From: Marinirhabdus sp050859505
GTDB lineage: Bacteria > Bacteroidota > Bacteroidia > Flavobacteriales > Flavobacteriaceae
DNA: 64,000 nucleotides
NCBI RefSeq assembly: GCF_050859505.1
Contig: NZ_CP193934.1
Span: 2,356,001 to 2,420,000 of the forward strand
Direction of reading: 5' to 3'
In this document: positions 20,918 through 29,807 of the stretch, piece after piece
Layout of the letters: each line of letters starts with the position of its first letter
Position numbering within the stretch: the first letter of the stretch is position 1
Translations under genes and position numbers: made by a program
Notes under the pieces: generated by a model
Told to the model about the DNA's origin: nothing
Seen by the model: the letters and a program-made list of their open reading frames with translations, nothing else
Database searches by the model: none

Positions 20918-21031
20918 GAACTAAACTCAAATTTTCAACGCATACGGTGGTGGCACAGACATCCCAATATTGAGTTAACCCGTGGATGGAAAAATGAGCT
21001 GTGCCGTTTCCAAAATTATACCGCCTTCCTT

Positions 21032-21067
21032 AAAGGACTCAATCTAACGATTGGGTCCTTTTTTTTT
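21032..21067 (+). terminator. Terminator copy T2
   Basis: Same sequence as T1, in the second unit of the array. Confidence 0.8.
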
Positions 21068-21210
21068 GAACTAAACTCAAATTTGCAACGAATACGGTGG
21101 TGGCAAAAGCATTCCAAGAGTAGTTTTGTAAGGATGACCCTTAACGACATACGCTTTACAAGACTCAGATACTAGTCTTTTGCCGTTTCCATAATTATAT
21201 CGCCTTCCTT

Positions 21211-21246
21211 AAAGGACTCAATCTAACGATTGGGTCCTTTTTTTTT
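21211..21246 (+). terminator. Terminator copy T3
   Basis: Same sequence as T1, in the third unit. Confidence 0.8.
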
Positions 21247-21388
21247 GAACTAAACTCAATTTTCAACGAATACGGTGGTGGCAAAAGCATTCCAAGAGTA
21301 GTTTTGTAAGGATGACCCTTAATTACATACGCTTTGCAAGACTCAGATACTGGTCTTTTGCCGTTTCCATAATTATATCGCCTTCCTT

Positions 21389-21424
21389 AAAGGACTCAAT
21401 CTAACGATTGGGCTCTTTTTTTTT
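21389..21424 (+). terminator. Terminator copy T4 (stem disrupted)
   Basis: As T1, but GGTCC reads GGCTC, which breaks pairing at the base of the stem. Probably weaker. Confidence 0.65.
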
Positions 21425-21570
21425 GTGTTGATTGTTACGGCGCGAGTACATTTTGCATTCATTTCCATATATCTTGTCAGGGTAGGAACTATATATGACC
21501 CTAAAAGCTGCTCGCACCACCACAAGGCTTAGATACTGGGCTTATGCAGTTTGTTTAATTACACCGCCTT

Positions 21571-21814
21571 TTTTTAGTTTCCTTCATTAATTTCTAAAGC
21601 TCTTATTTATGAGTATTTCACACAGAGCTATTTTTAGTATTAAAGAGTACGATGCATTAGAACTCTATACTATATAATGTAGAATAGTGTCACGTAATAG
21701 CTACTTTTGCTAAACCAAATAAACACGCAACAGGGATTGCAACGACATCCTTTTTGTGCCAGCAGTTTTGCGCAAAAAGATATAGTGTAAAGCCCGGCCG
21801 TTGCTCAAAAATCT
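21571..21814. other. Intergenic region before trhA, with repeat element copy 2
   Basis: 244 bases, no gene. 21738-21802 carries the second copy of the element also found at 14519-14640: CATCCTTTTTGTGC, loop, GCGCAAAAAGATATAG, then AAAGCCCGGCC. Its arms form a hairpin. Confidence 0.5.
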
Positions 21815-22441
21815 ATGAGAACACAATCTGAAACAGAAGAAAAACTAAATGCCATCACTCATGGCCTGGGTTTTTTATTAAGCTTAGTTGGATTTGCATT
21901 CTTATTTGTATTTAAAACATATGATACGCTCCAGGGTGTTCTGGGAATTTGTTTGTACGGTGTATCGCTATCTACCTTGTACTTTGCGTCTACCTTATAC
22001 CATTATACACGAAATGAGAGGAGAAAACTGTTGTACAGAAAATTAGACCATATAAGTATTTATTTGCTTATAGCAGGAACGTATTCTCCTGTGGTGCTAA
22101 TTGCATTGGATGCTAGTTTGGGGTGGTTGCTGTTTTGGGTAGTTTGGGGTATAGCTCTCGTAGGTACTATTTTGAAGATATTTTTCACAGGCAGGTTCGA
22201 GCTAATTTCCTTACTGTTGTATGTAGCGATGGGCTGGTTAATTGTATTCGACTTTTCGGCTCTTACTGAAGCAGTAACGCCCGAAGGATTGTGGTTGCTT
22301 ATGGGCGGAGGATTGGCTTATACTGCGGGTATTATATTTTACGCCATTGAAAAAATACCTTACAACCATGTAATATGGCACTTATTTGTACTCACAGGAA
22401 GCATTTTACACTACCTTTTTATTTTAACCGAAATTATTTAA
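21815..22441 (+). CDS. trhA: TrhA / hemolysin III family membrane protein
   Basis: 208 residues with seven predicted membrane segments, PAQR superfamily. Family marks: EEKLNAITHGLGFLLS at the N-terminus (conserved Glu and His), LYHYTRN, LDHISIYLLIAGTYSPV and a late NHVIWHLFVLTGSILHY, whose His residues form the putative metal site. In E. coli TrhA maintains membrane energetics and fluidity; the hemolysin name is historical. Convergent with the ZIP gene, overlapping it by 4 bases. Confidence 0.92.
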   Translation: MRTQSETEEKLNAITHGLGFLLSLVGFAFLFVFKTYDTLQGVLGICLYGVSLSTLYFASTLYHYTRNERRKLLYRKLDHISIYLLIAGTYSPVVLIALDASLGWLLFWVVWGIALVGTILKIFFTGRFELISLLLYVAMGWLIVFDFSALTEAVTPEGLWLLMGGGLAYTAGIIFYAIEKIPYNHVIWHLFVLTGSILHYLFILTEII

Positions 22442-23106
22442 AGAAAATAGGCTACAATCACGGCGACAAAAACAGCGGTCATTTTTGAAAAACTAAAACT
22501 ATGGTTTTTAGAGCTTTCAAAGAGAATCGTAGTAGAGACATGCAGAAATATACCAATGGCAATGGCATTTATTTGCGTAGCATATTCTTGAAAGAAAGCT
22601 ACTTTATCCATGAGAAAGCTTCCCAAAGGCGTCATAATGGCGAACAAAGTTAGAAAAAGTAGGGTAGTAGTGGTCTTAAACTTTGCCTTATGAAAAAACA
22701 GCGCCAAAATTAAAGCTATAGGTATCTTATGTACAATAACACCGTAGAACATAGCCGTATGGTTTGTTAACGGAAATCCTTCAATAAGTGCGTGTGCCGA
22801 GAGACTCAAAAAGAGAGCGATAGGAAATATCTTTTGTTCCGTATGAATGTGTACGTGGCCGTGTTCGGCACCTTTAGAGAAAAAATCTAAAATAATCTGA
22901 AGCAGGATTCCAGCCATGATAAACACACCAATGTGATCTCCTCCATTTTCAAAAACTTCTGGCAGGAGCTCAAATAGTGTGGTAGATAGTAAGAAGGCAC
23001 CACTAAATGCCAATATAACAGGTAAGTGCGTAAATTCTTTCTTCTGAAATATTTTGGCAATACCGTACCCTATGGCAACTGCTAGAAATAATGCGATGTA
23101 TTCCAT
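22438..23106 (-). CDS. ZIP family metal transporter
   Basis: 222 residues, about seven membrane segments, inner membrane. Transport motifs: SLSAHALIEGFPL (HxxxEG of helix 4) and IVHKIPIALIL (HxxPE-like of helix 5, here without the Glu). A His-rich loop GAEHGHVHIHTEQ lies between helices 3 and 4, as in ZIP proteins. Probably imports zinc or another divalent cation. Start abuts the methyltransferase stop (23106 shared), so the pair is an operon. Confidence 0.85.
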   Translation of the reverse strand: MEYIALFLAVAIGYGIAKIFQKKEFTHLPVILAFSGAFLLSTTLFELLPEVFENGGDHIGVFIMAGILLQIILDFFSKGAEHGHVHIHTEQKIFPIALFLSLSAHALIEGFPLTNHTAMFYGVIVHKIPIALILALFFHKAKFKTTTTLLFLTLFAIMTPLGSFLMDKVAFFQEYATQINAIAIGIFLHVSTTILFESSKNHSFSFSKMTAVFVAVIVAYFL

Positions 23107-23825
23107 TAGTTAAAGATAAGAATTAATCTTTCGGAAGTTGCTTCATCAAACTCCGACAAATGGTAGTCGCCAAAGCAATGTTTTAATTGCATTCCGGCCG
23201 CTTTAAAATAGCCTTTAAAATCTGATAGGGTAAGCGCTTTTACTCTTTCGGTAAAGGAAAATGGAATGTTATTATGTTGAAACTTTATTTCTTTGGTAAT
23301 ATAACCTTCAGCGACATAGCGTTTTATATGAAATTCTATTCCTTCCACTTCTTTCACTTCAAAAGGTACAAGGTTTTTAATCACAAAGGCCGAATTCATA
23401 AAGTCTATCACACCATGACCCTTTGTTTTTAATTCCTCTTTGATCGCTTGTATGGTACGCAGATTATCTTCTTCATTTTCAAAATAACCAAAACTTGTAA
23501 ACAGGTTAAAAACCGCATCAAATTGTTGTGGATACGGCTGGCACATATCGTGTACACGAAATTTAAGGTGTTCAGCTTCAAACTGCTTTGCAAATTGAAT
23601 GCTGGAAGATGAGAGATCTACGCCCGTAACGTTAAATCCTTTTTGGCTTAAAGAGATAGCATGGCGTCCTTTTCCACAGGCTAAGTCTAAAATTGAATCG
23701 TTTTGTTTCAGTTTTAGGAAATTAGTGAGGCGTTCCATAAAGCTGTCTGCCTCGGCATTGTCCCTATCTTTATATAAAATATGATAGTAGGGTGTATCAA
23801 ACCAGGAAGCATACCAATCGCTCAT
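23106..23825 (-). CDS. Class I SAM-dependent methyltransferase
   Basis: 239 residues from the ATG at 23825 (MSDWYASWFDTPYYHILY). An upstream in-frame ATG at 23861 would fall on the promoter box and is rejected. Motif I is ILDLACGKGRHAISLSQKG, followed by VTGVDLS (motif II acidic residue) and FDAVFNLFTSFGYF (motif IV). Small-molecule methyltransferase type with a beta-rich C-terminal half; substrate unknown. Upstream gene of an operon with the ZIP transporter. Confidence 0.87.
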   Translation of the reverse strand: MSDWYASWFDTPYYHILYKDRDNAEADSFMERLTNFLKLKQNDSILDLACGKGRHAISLSQKGFNVTGVDLSSSSIQFAKQFEAEHLKFRVHDMCQPYPQQFDAVFNLFTSFGYFENEEDNLRTIQAIKEELKTKGHGVIDFMNSAFVIKNLVPFEVKEVEGIEFHIKRYVAEGYITKEIKFQHNNIPFSFTERVKALTLSDFKGYFKAAGMQLKHCFGDYHLSEFDEATSERLILIFN

Positions 23826-23858
23826 TATTTCTTTTTGGATGTGTTGTGTTTTGCGGTG

Positions 23859-23877
23859 CAAAAATACTGTATTTTTG
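23859..23877. promoter_or_regulatory. Palindromic divergent -7 boxes
   Basis: CAAAAATACTGTATTTTTG is a perfect inverted repeat around CTG, and each half is a TATTTTTG -7 box, one per strand. The minus box fits the methyltransferase gene start at 23825. The plus box has no close gene (the next starts at 24037). Confidence 0.5.
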
Positions 23878-24036
23878 TGCTGTGATAAAGGAAGCGGTAG
23901 TTTTATTACAGTTAAGTAAAACGAGATAATTTTAGTTTATTCTTGAAATTTTATAATAATTTGACTTCAGAGAATAAAAAGGTACTCACCTTTGTCTTGT
24001 CTCCGACGAGTGAGGCACGAACGAGAGGAAGACATA

Positions 24037-25200
24037 ATGAATATGGAAAACAACTTTAAAATGGTGGCCAAAACATTGTATGGCCTAGAAGAATTATTAG
24101 CACAGGAATTACGACAGTTAGGCGCTTCAGAAATTGAAATAGGCACCAGAAACGTCTCTTTTGAAGGCGATACTGGTTTTATGTACAAAGTTAACCTGTG
24201 TTGTCGTACTGCCATTAAAGTTTTAAAACCTATCACCGCTTTTAATATTTTCACGGAAGACGATCTGTACAAGAAAATATATGCTATTCCCTGGGAAACG
24301 TATATGGATGCCGACGGAAGCCTGGCGGTAGATTCCACAGTATATTCTGAAAAATTTACGCATTCACAATATATTTCTTTAAAAACCAAAGATGCTATTG
24401 TGGATAGATTTCGTGATAAGGAAGGCAAACGGCCGGATGTAGATCTGGACCACCCCACCTTGCGGATTAACATACACATTGATAGAAATATATGTACGGT
24501 TTCTCTAGATAGTTCCGGCGCATCTTTACATAAACGTGGATATAAGGTTGAAAACACCCTGGCCCCTATAAACGAGGTGCTTGCTGCGGGGATGATTATG
24601 CTTACTGGCTGGAGCGGACAATGCGATTTTATGGATCCCATGTGTGGGAGTGGTACGATTGCAACGGAAGCAGCGATGATTGCGTGTAACATTCCTCCGA
24701 ATTTGAATCGAGATGAATTCGGATTTGAAACCTGGCCAGATTTTGATGTAGATCTATACGAAGTGATTGAAAATGCGGCTCTTAAAAAGATCAGAGATTT
24801 TCATTTTAAGATTTACGCCAGCGATAAAGATGCGTTTTCCCTTAGTAAAGCAAAGGCGAATATTAAAAACGCAAACCTTTCAGAATTTATTGAAGTGAAA
24901 GAGCAGGATTTTTTCGAAAGTACAAAAGAAACCGAACGTTCTATGTTTCTGGTTTTTAACCCCCCCTACGATGAGCGCTTGCGAATTGAAGACATTGATG
25001 CATTTTACGCAAATATAGGAAACACTCTAAAACGTGGCTATCCCGGTACCCAGGCGTGGATGATCACCAGCAATATGGAAGCCTTAAAAAGTGTGGGATT
25101 GCGTCCATCCAGACGCATTAAACTTTATAATGGTAAGCTAGAAAGTAAGCTGGTACGGTATGATATGTATGAGGGGAGTAAGAAGGCTAGTAAGAATTAA
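24037..25200 (+). CDS. THUMP-domain RNA methyltransferase (RlmL-like)
   Basis: 387 residues from the ATG at 24037, preceded by AGAGGAAGACATA; the longer frame from 23992 adds an implausible basic stretch. Residues to about 160 form the ferredoxin-like plus THUMP RNA-binding part, followed by a Rossmann methyltransferase with DPMCGSGTIATEA (motif I) and FNPPYDERL (NPPY catalytic motif of N2-guanine/N6-adenine methyltransferases). Corresponds to the N-terminal RlmL half (23S m2G2445) without the RlmK half. Target by homology only. Confidence 0.88.
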   Translation: MNMENNFKMVAKTLYGLEELLAQELRQLGASEIEIGTRNVSFEGDTGFMYKVNLCCRTAIKVLKPITAFNIFTEDDLYKKIYAIPWETYMDADGSLAVDSTVYSEKFTHSQYISLKTKDAIVDRFRDKEGKRPDVDLDHPTLRINIHIDRNICTVSLDSSGASLHKRGYKVENTLAPINEVLAAGMIMLTGWSGQCDFMDPMCGSGTIATEAAMIACNIPPNLNRDEFGFETWPDFDVDLYEVIENAALKKIRDFHFKIYASDKDAFSLSKAKANIKNANLSEFIEVKEQDFFESTKETERSMFLVFNPPYDERLRIEDIDAFYANIGNTLKRGYPGTQAWMITSNMEALKSVGLRPSRRIKLYNGKLESKLVRYDMYEGSKKASKN

Positions 25201-25283
25201 AAAAGTATGCAGTAGCAGTTTGCAGTTCGTAGTAAAGTTTAATTCTTACCCTATAATTACTCAAGTTGACTGCAATCGAACGG

Positions 25284-26018
25284 TTATTTCTTATACAGCG
25301 GAATTAAATACGAAATGGTATAGCCATATCCTGCGCCAAACTCACTAAAATCATAGGTTCGGTTAAATCCTGGAATGATGAGATTATCAAAACCTTCTGG
25401 TTTGTCTTCCGAAATTTTTCGCTTTACCTGAAGATTAATAGAAAGAAACAAATTGTTGAATACTTCGGTTTTAAAACCTACAATAAGCTCTGCCCAGGAA
25501 GCCGTTAAACCACTCGCTTCAATAGAAACGTCTCTTGGAGCTACTGGAAAAGCTGGATTTGTAGTATAAATGGAATAGGAATTCAATTCTTGCTTAAACG
25601 TTGAAAAACCATACCGAAGTCCCCCAAAGATGGAATTATTCATATTAAGCCAGTTATTATAGGCATTTAGTTCGGCTCCAATTTTTACATAACTTCCCGT
25701 AGTGGTAGTTTTTAATCCATCTTCATCCCAAACTCTATCTGAAGTTCCTAATTCTGCAGCTGCGTATATTTTTTTGGTAAGCCGATAATCTGCGTTTACT
25801 TCAAAGCCCGTAAATCCATCTTCAGCAGCGGTGCGTATCAATTTTGAAATATCAACCCCCACTCTAATTCCGTATTTTTTGGTTTTAGGTAAGGTATCAT
25901 TACCTGTTATGGCAACAGTTTCAGATTTTTCGACGGTTATAGTTTCATCTTGCGCCTTCACTGAAATTGACGCAAGCAGGAGGCTAAAACCTAATAGAAA
26001 GGTGTGCTTCAATTTCAT
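25284..26018 (-). CDS. DUF6048 family exported protein
   Basis: 244 residues. Signal peptide 1-22 (ends SVKAQ), then a short Thr-rich linker and beta-strand sequence that looks like an outer-membrane barrel (GIRVGVDISKL, GSYVKIGAELNAYNN, FGAGYGYTISYLIPLYKK). Matches the Bacteroidota DUF6048 family, which follows DUF6452 and rlmD in many Flavobacteriaceae, as here. Overlaps the upstream gene by 35 bases, so translation is likely coupled. Function unknown. Confidence 0.8.
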   Translation of the reverse strand: MKLKHTFLLGFSLLLASISVKAQDETITVEKSETVAITGNDTLPKTKKYGIRVGVDISKLIRTAAEDGFTGFEVNADYRLTKKIYAAAELGTSDRVWDEDGLKTTTTGSYVKIGAELNAYNNWLNMNNSIFGGLRYGFSTFKQELNSYSIYTTNPAFPVAPRDVSIEASGLTASWAELIVGFKTEVFNNLFLSINLQVKRKISEDKPEGFDNLIIPGFNRTYDFSEFGAGYGYTISYLIPLYKK

Positions 26019-26487
26019 CTGTTATTGTGGTTTGTAAAATTTGAAATGAGGTAATCCAATTATCGGTGTCTTCTTCCAATTCAGTGTCAAATTCAGAATA
26101 GGTCGTTTTAAATCCGCATGCGCGGTTTAGATAGATTTCTTCTCTTTGATAGGTAAAATTCAATCTGTCGCCATTGGTGGTTTCGTCGTCATCGTCGTCA
26201 TTTAAGATAAATAACAGTTCAGTGATATCTGTTTCTGTGTCTAAGGGGATGGCAATAGAGTCGGTTGCTTCTGTAATGCTAAAAACCAGTGTAGAATCAA
26301 TATCATTCTTACGAACAGTTAATCCCGTAACACTTTTTGCCTGGGTGATATTGGCATTATCTTTAAATGTAATGATTAAAAGGGGCGTCACTGCCAGTGC
26401 CGGATCGCATATATCGTCACGGGTACAGCCTATTGTAAGGAGTATTGCACCCAGAATTAAAAAACAAACTAATTTAACCTGCTTCAA
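25984..26487 (-). CDS. DUF6452 family lipoprotein
   Basis: 167 residues. Lipoprotein signal with lipobox LTIGC (Cys21) then TRDD. The rest is beta-rich with a very acidic segment (LNDDDDDETTNGD, about 94-106). Matches DUF6452 by position and sequence pattern. Middle gene of the rlmD-DUF6452-DUF6048 operon, 2 bases after rlmD. The conserved pairing with an outer-membrane barrel suggests an envelope role, but none is known. Confidence 0.78.
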   Translation of the reverse strand: MKQVKLVCFLILGAILLTIGCTRDDICDPALAVTPLLIITFKDNANITQAKSVTGLTVRKNDIDSTLVFSITEATDSIAIPLDTETDITELLFILNDDDDDETTNGDRLNFTYQREEIYLNRACGFKTTYSEFDTELEEDTDNWITSFQILQTTITDEIEAHLSIRF

Positions 26488-26489
26488 AT

Positions 26490-27902
26490 TTATCTTTTTT
26501 CTAAAAGTACAACATTTTCTACGTGATGTGTCTGTGGAAACATATCTACGGGTTGTACTTTGGTTACTTTATATATTTCGTCTAGAATAGAAAGGTCTCT
26601 TGCTTGCGTAGCGCTATTACAACTCACGTATACAATTTTTTCTGGTGCCAATGCTAATAATTGCGCTACAACATCTTTATGCATACCATCTCGTGGAGGG
26701 TCTGTAATCACTACATCTGCCTTTCCGTAGGTAGCTACAAAATTCTGATTGAAAACATTTTTCATATCTCCCACTAAGAATTCAACGTTATCAATTCCGT
26801 TTAATTGCGCATTTGCTTTGGCGGCAGTAATGGCATCTGGAACCGACTCCACACCAATTACTTTTTTAGCGTTTCTGGCAACAAATTGAGCGATAGTTCC
26901 TGTTCCTGTATATAAGTCGTATACAAGCTCATTGCCTGTTAATCCAGCGAAATCCCGTGTAACTTTGTACAATTCGTAGGCTTGCTCACTATTGGTTTGG
27001 TAGAATGATTTTGCGTTTATTTTAAATTTAAGACCTTCCATTTCTTCAAAAATATGGTCTCTGCCTTTATAGCAAATCACGTCTTGATCGTAAATCGTGT
27101 CGTTTCCTTTAGTATTAATTACGTATTGAAGTGAGGTAATTTCAGGAAATTTTTCTAAAAGGCTATCTAATAAAGTTTCGCGCTTCTTTTTATTTTCTTC
27201 AAAAAATTGAACCACCACCATTAATTCTCCAATACTGGTGGTACGAAGCATTAACGTCCGGAGCATGCCTTCTTGCTTTCTCGTATCGAAAAAAGGAATT
27301 TCTAAGCGCTGTCCTTCAATTTTAACGAAATTTCTAATGGCATTACTAGGGTCACGTTGCAGGTGACATTTTTCAATATCAAGAATTTTGTCCCACATGC
27401 CAGGAATATGAAATCCTAAAGCATTTTTATTTTCGATTTGTACATCGCTCTTGATCTGATCTAATGTGAGCCATTTATTATTACTGAAAGAGAATTCCAT
27501 TTTGTTTCTATAGAAGTACTCTTCAGCAGAACCTATAATAGGGGAGACCTCGGGTAATTCTAGGTGGCCTAAACGGGTAAGATTATTTGTAACTTCTTTC
27601 TCTTTGTAGAATAATTGATGCTCATAGCCCATATGTTGCCATTTACAACCACCACAAGTGCCAAAATGCTGGCAAACCGGTGCTACGCGTTTATCTGAAA
27701 ATTTAGACACCGAAATTGCTGTGCCCTCATAAAAAGCTTTGCGTTTTTTAGTAGTTTGTACGGTAACAACATCGCCTGGAACAGCGTTGTTAATAAATAC
27801 AACTCTGCCGTCCTCAGTTTTAGCAACCGCTTTGCCTTTAGCGCCTGCGTCAAATACTTCAAGATTTTCTAGAATGACTCTATTGGTTTTTCTTCTTCCC
27901 AT
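26490..27902 (-). CDS. rlmD: 23S rRNA (uracil-1939-C5)-methyltransferase RlmD
   Basis: 470 residues. N-terminal TRAM domain (about 1-65). Then the [4Fe-4S] ligands Cys77, Cys83 and Cys86 in CQHFGTCGGCKWQH, with a fourth in DIEKCHLQ. C-terminal SAM domain with YDLYTGTGTIAQFVARN, DPPRDGMH and the catalytic Cys in VYVSCNSATQARDL. Makes m5U in 23S rRNA; could act on another site, as RlmCD-type relatives do. First gene of a three-gene operon with two envelope proteins. Confidence 0.93.
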   Translation of the reverse strand: MGRRKTNRVILENLEVFDAGAKGKAVAKTEDGRVVFINNAVPGDVVTVQTTKKRKAFYEGTAISVSKFSDKRVAPVCQHFGTCGGCKWQHMGYEHQLFYKEKEVTNNLTRLGHLELPEVSPIIGSAEEYFYRNKMEFSFSNNKWLTLDQIKSDVQIENKNALGFHIPGMWDKILDIEKCHLQRDPSNAIRNFVKIEGQRLEIPFFDTRKQEGMLRTLMLRTTSIGELMVVVQFFEENKKKRETLLDSLLEKFPEITSLQYVINTKGNDTIYDQDVICYKGRDHIFEEMEGLKFKINAKSFYQTNSEQAYELYKVTRDFAGLTGNELVYDLYTGTGTIAQFVARNAKKVIGVESVPDAITAAKANAQLNGIDNVEFLVGDMKNVFNQNFVATYGKADVVITDPPRDGMHKDVVAQLLALAPEKIVYVSCNSATQARDLSILDEIYKVTKVQPVDMFPQTHHVENVVLLEKR

Positions 27903-28058
27903 AATCGCAAAAGTACTATCATTTCCTTTAAAATTGTGTGGTATTTTTAGTAATTTGCGCCCAAGGATGATTTCTCTCCTCCGCTGAATTTTCGAGCTTT
28001 CGAAAGAATAAAGGTATTGCAGGAATTTTTAATAGTCAAATTTTAAATTTTTAATGTT

Positions 28059-29339
28059 ATGTCAGTAACACAACAATCTTTGTCGCAACAAGCGATAGAC
28101 TTAGAGAACAAATACGGAGCCCACAATTACCATCCACTTCCTGTGGTTTTGAACAGGGGAGAAGGTGTGTATGTTTGGGACGTAGAGGGGAAAAAATATT
28201 ATGATTTTCTTTCGGCGTACAGTGCTGTAAACCAGGGACATTGTCATCCAGCTATTGTGGATGCCATGATGAAGCAGGCAAAAACACTTTCTTTAACATC
28301 AAGAGCATTTCATAATGATATTCTTGGGAAGTATGAAAAATACGCGAGTGAATATTTCAATTTTGATAAAATTCTACCTATGAATACAGGTGCCGAAGCT
28401 GTTGAAACGGCTTTAAAGATTTGTAGACGTTGGGCATATGAAGTTAAAGGGATTGATGAAAATGAAGCTGAAATTATAGTTTGCGAAAATAATTTCCACG
28501 GAAGAACCACAACAATCATCTCCTTTAGTAACGATGCTGTAGCCCGCAAAAACTTTGGTCCTTATACAGATGGTTTTATAAAAATTGAATATGATAATTT
28601 AGAAGCACTGCAGACTACTTTAGAAAATAATCCGAATGTAGCTGGATTTTTAGTGGAGCCTATTCAAGGGGAAGCTGGCGTATTTGTACCTTCTGAAGGG
28701 TATTTAAAGAAAGCAAAAGCCTTATGTGAAAAACACAACGTTTTGTTTATAGCAGACGAAGTACAAACAGGAATTGCAAGAACGGGACGTCTTTTGGCTA
28801 CTTGCGGGGATTGTACGTGTGAGAAGAAAGATTGCAGCGGAACGCCTGAAGTAAAACCAGATATTTTAATTTTAGGGAAAGCAATGAGTGGTGGAGCCTA
28901 CCCAGTATCGGCTGTATTGGCCAATGATTCTATAATGAATGTGATTACGCCAGGCTCTCACGGTTCTACCTTTGGAGGAAACCCAATTGCGGCAGCGGTT
29001 GCCATGGCCGCGCTAAACGTTGTAAAAGACGAAAGTTTAGCAGAAAATGCGTATATATTAGGAGAGTTGTTCAGAAGTAAAATGAACGAGTATATTGCTA
29101 CAAGCTCTATTTGTAAATTGGTACGAGGTAAAGGTTTGCTAAATGCTATTGTTATTAATGATACGGAAGAAAGTGATACCGCGTGGAATATCTGTTTAAA
29201 ACTACGTGACAATGGATTGCTGGCAAAACCAACACACGGAAATATCATTAGATTTGCACCCCCTCTTGTAATGACAGAAGCAGAACTCTTGGATTGTGTT
29301 TCTATAATCTGCACGACACTTAAAGAGTTCGAGATATAA
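28059..29339 (+). CDS. rocD: Ornithine--oxo-acid transaminase
   Basis: 426 residues, class III PLP aminotransferase. Converts ornithine and 2-oxoglutarate to glutamate semialdehyde and glutamate. PLP Lys274 is in ILGKAMSGGAYPVSAV; also GAEAVETALK, FHGRTTTIISFS and ADEVQTGIARTGR. Compared with the eukaryotic and Bacillus enzymes it carries a Cys-rich insertion at 249-259 (CGDCTCEKKDC). I recall this from other Flavobacteriia. Works upstream of proline/glutamate metabolism; proline dehydrogenase is 9.5 kb downstream. Confidence 0.95.
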   Translation: MSVTQQSLSQQAIDLENKYGAHNYHPLPVVLNRGEGVYVWDVEGKKYYDFLSAYSAVNQGHCHPAIVDAMMKQAKTLSLTSRAFHNDILGKYEKYASEYFNFDKILPMNTGAEAVETALKICRRWAYEVKGIDENEAEIIVCENNFHGRTTTIISFSNDAVARKNFGPYTDGFIKIEYDNLEALQTTLENNPNVAGFLVEPIQGEAGVFVPSEGYLKKAKALCEKHNVLFIADEVQTGIARTGRLLATCGDCTCEKKDCSGTPEVKPDILILGKAMSGGAYPVSAVLANDSIMNVITPGSHGSTFGGNPIAAAVAMAALNVVKDESLAENAYILGELFRSKMNEYIATSSICKLVRGKGLLNAIVINDTEESDTAWNICLKLRDNGLLAKPTHGNIIRFAPPLVMTEAELLDCVSIICTTLKEFEI

Positions 29340-29362
29340 GAGTTTAAAGTATGCTATAACTA

Positions 29363-29391
29363 AAAAAATGCGGCTCCAAAGCCGCATTTTT
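29363..29391. terminator. Bidirectional terminator
   Basis: AAAAATGCGGCT, loop CCAA, AGCCGCATTTTT: A-run on one side and T-run on the other. Serves rocD (plus) and the CCC-motif gene (minus). Confidence 0.88.
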
Positions 29392-29413
29392 ATGTTTAAT
29401 AAATGAGCGTCTA

Positions 29414-29743
29414 TTAATTTTCCAACCCATATTGCTCCATTATTTCTTTTTGCATGTTCTGCATAGCTTCAGTACCGCCTGTTGCAAAAATATAGATCAC
29501 CCAGCAAAGGTAAATGGCATTTAATACCACACCAATAATGGCTAAAATCTTACCAGTTTTTACATTTTGGTATCCTGTGTATAACTCAGGGTTTGCCAAA
29601 TACGTTTCAGTAGCCTTTTTGGCTAATACTATTGCAATAATTCCGAAGATAAGACCTACGACACCATAACAGCAACAGGTTACAATTGAGATAATACCAA
29701 AAACTATAATAAGGGTAGCGTTAGGTAATTTTTGTTGTTCCAT
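29414..29743 (-). CDS. CCC-motif membrane protein (DUF4190-like)
   Basis: 109 residues. Two membrane helices (about 9-40 and 63-88); the first contains the triple-cysteine mark IVTCCCYGVVG that names this Bacteroidota family. The cytosolic linker is hydrophilic (ATETYLANPELYTGYQNVKTGK). Function unknown; related proteins are often next to DUF2752 genes, as here. Confidence 0.82.
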   Translation of the reverse strand: MEQQKLPNATLIIVFGIISIVTCCCYGVVGLIFGIIAIVLAKKATETYLANPELYTGYQNVKTGKILAIIGVVLNAIYLCWVIYIFATGGTEAMQNMQKEIMEQYGLEN

Positions 29744-29807
29744 AATAAAAATACTATTGGTTAATTACTTTTGATGAAGAATAAATATAGCTAAAAAAAC
29801 GGAAGGG

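Larger units (their letters stand above)
20871..21570 (+). repeat. Four-unit tandem array of terminator plus 5S-like remnant
   Basis: Units begin at the helix-closing (C/T)CGCCTTCCTT at 20871, 21021, 21200 and 21378 and end near 21570 (lengths about 150, 179, 178 and 190). Each unit has the same terminator, then about 25 conserved bases (GAACTAAACTCAA...), then a segment starting GGTGGTGGC and ending with (T/C)CGCC, which can pair like 5S helix I. Units 2 and 3 are almost identical; unit 4 is the most diverged. It looks like repeated duplication of the operon's 3' end with decay of the 5S part. Confidence 0.8.

Noticed and set aside
21815..22441. Toxin role for the hemolysin III-like protein
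   Set aside because: PAQR-type membrane protein (TrhA); the hemolysin name is historical.
23967..24692. Minus-strand ORF of 241 codons
   Set aside because: It is antisense to the THUMP methyltransferase, which has clear domains; shadow frame.
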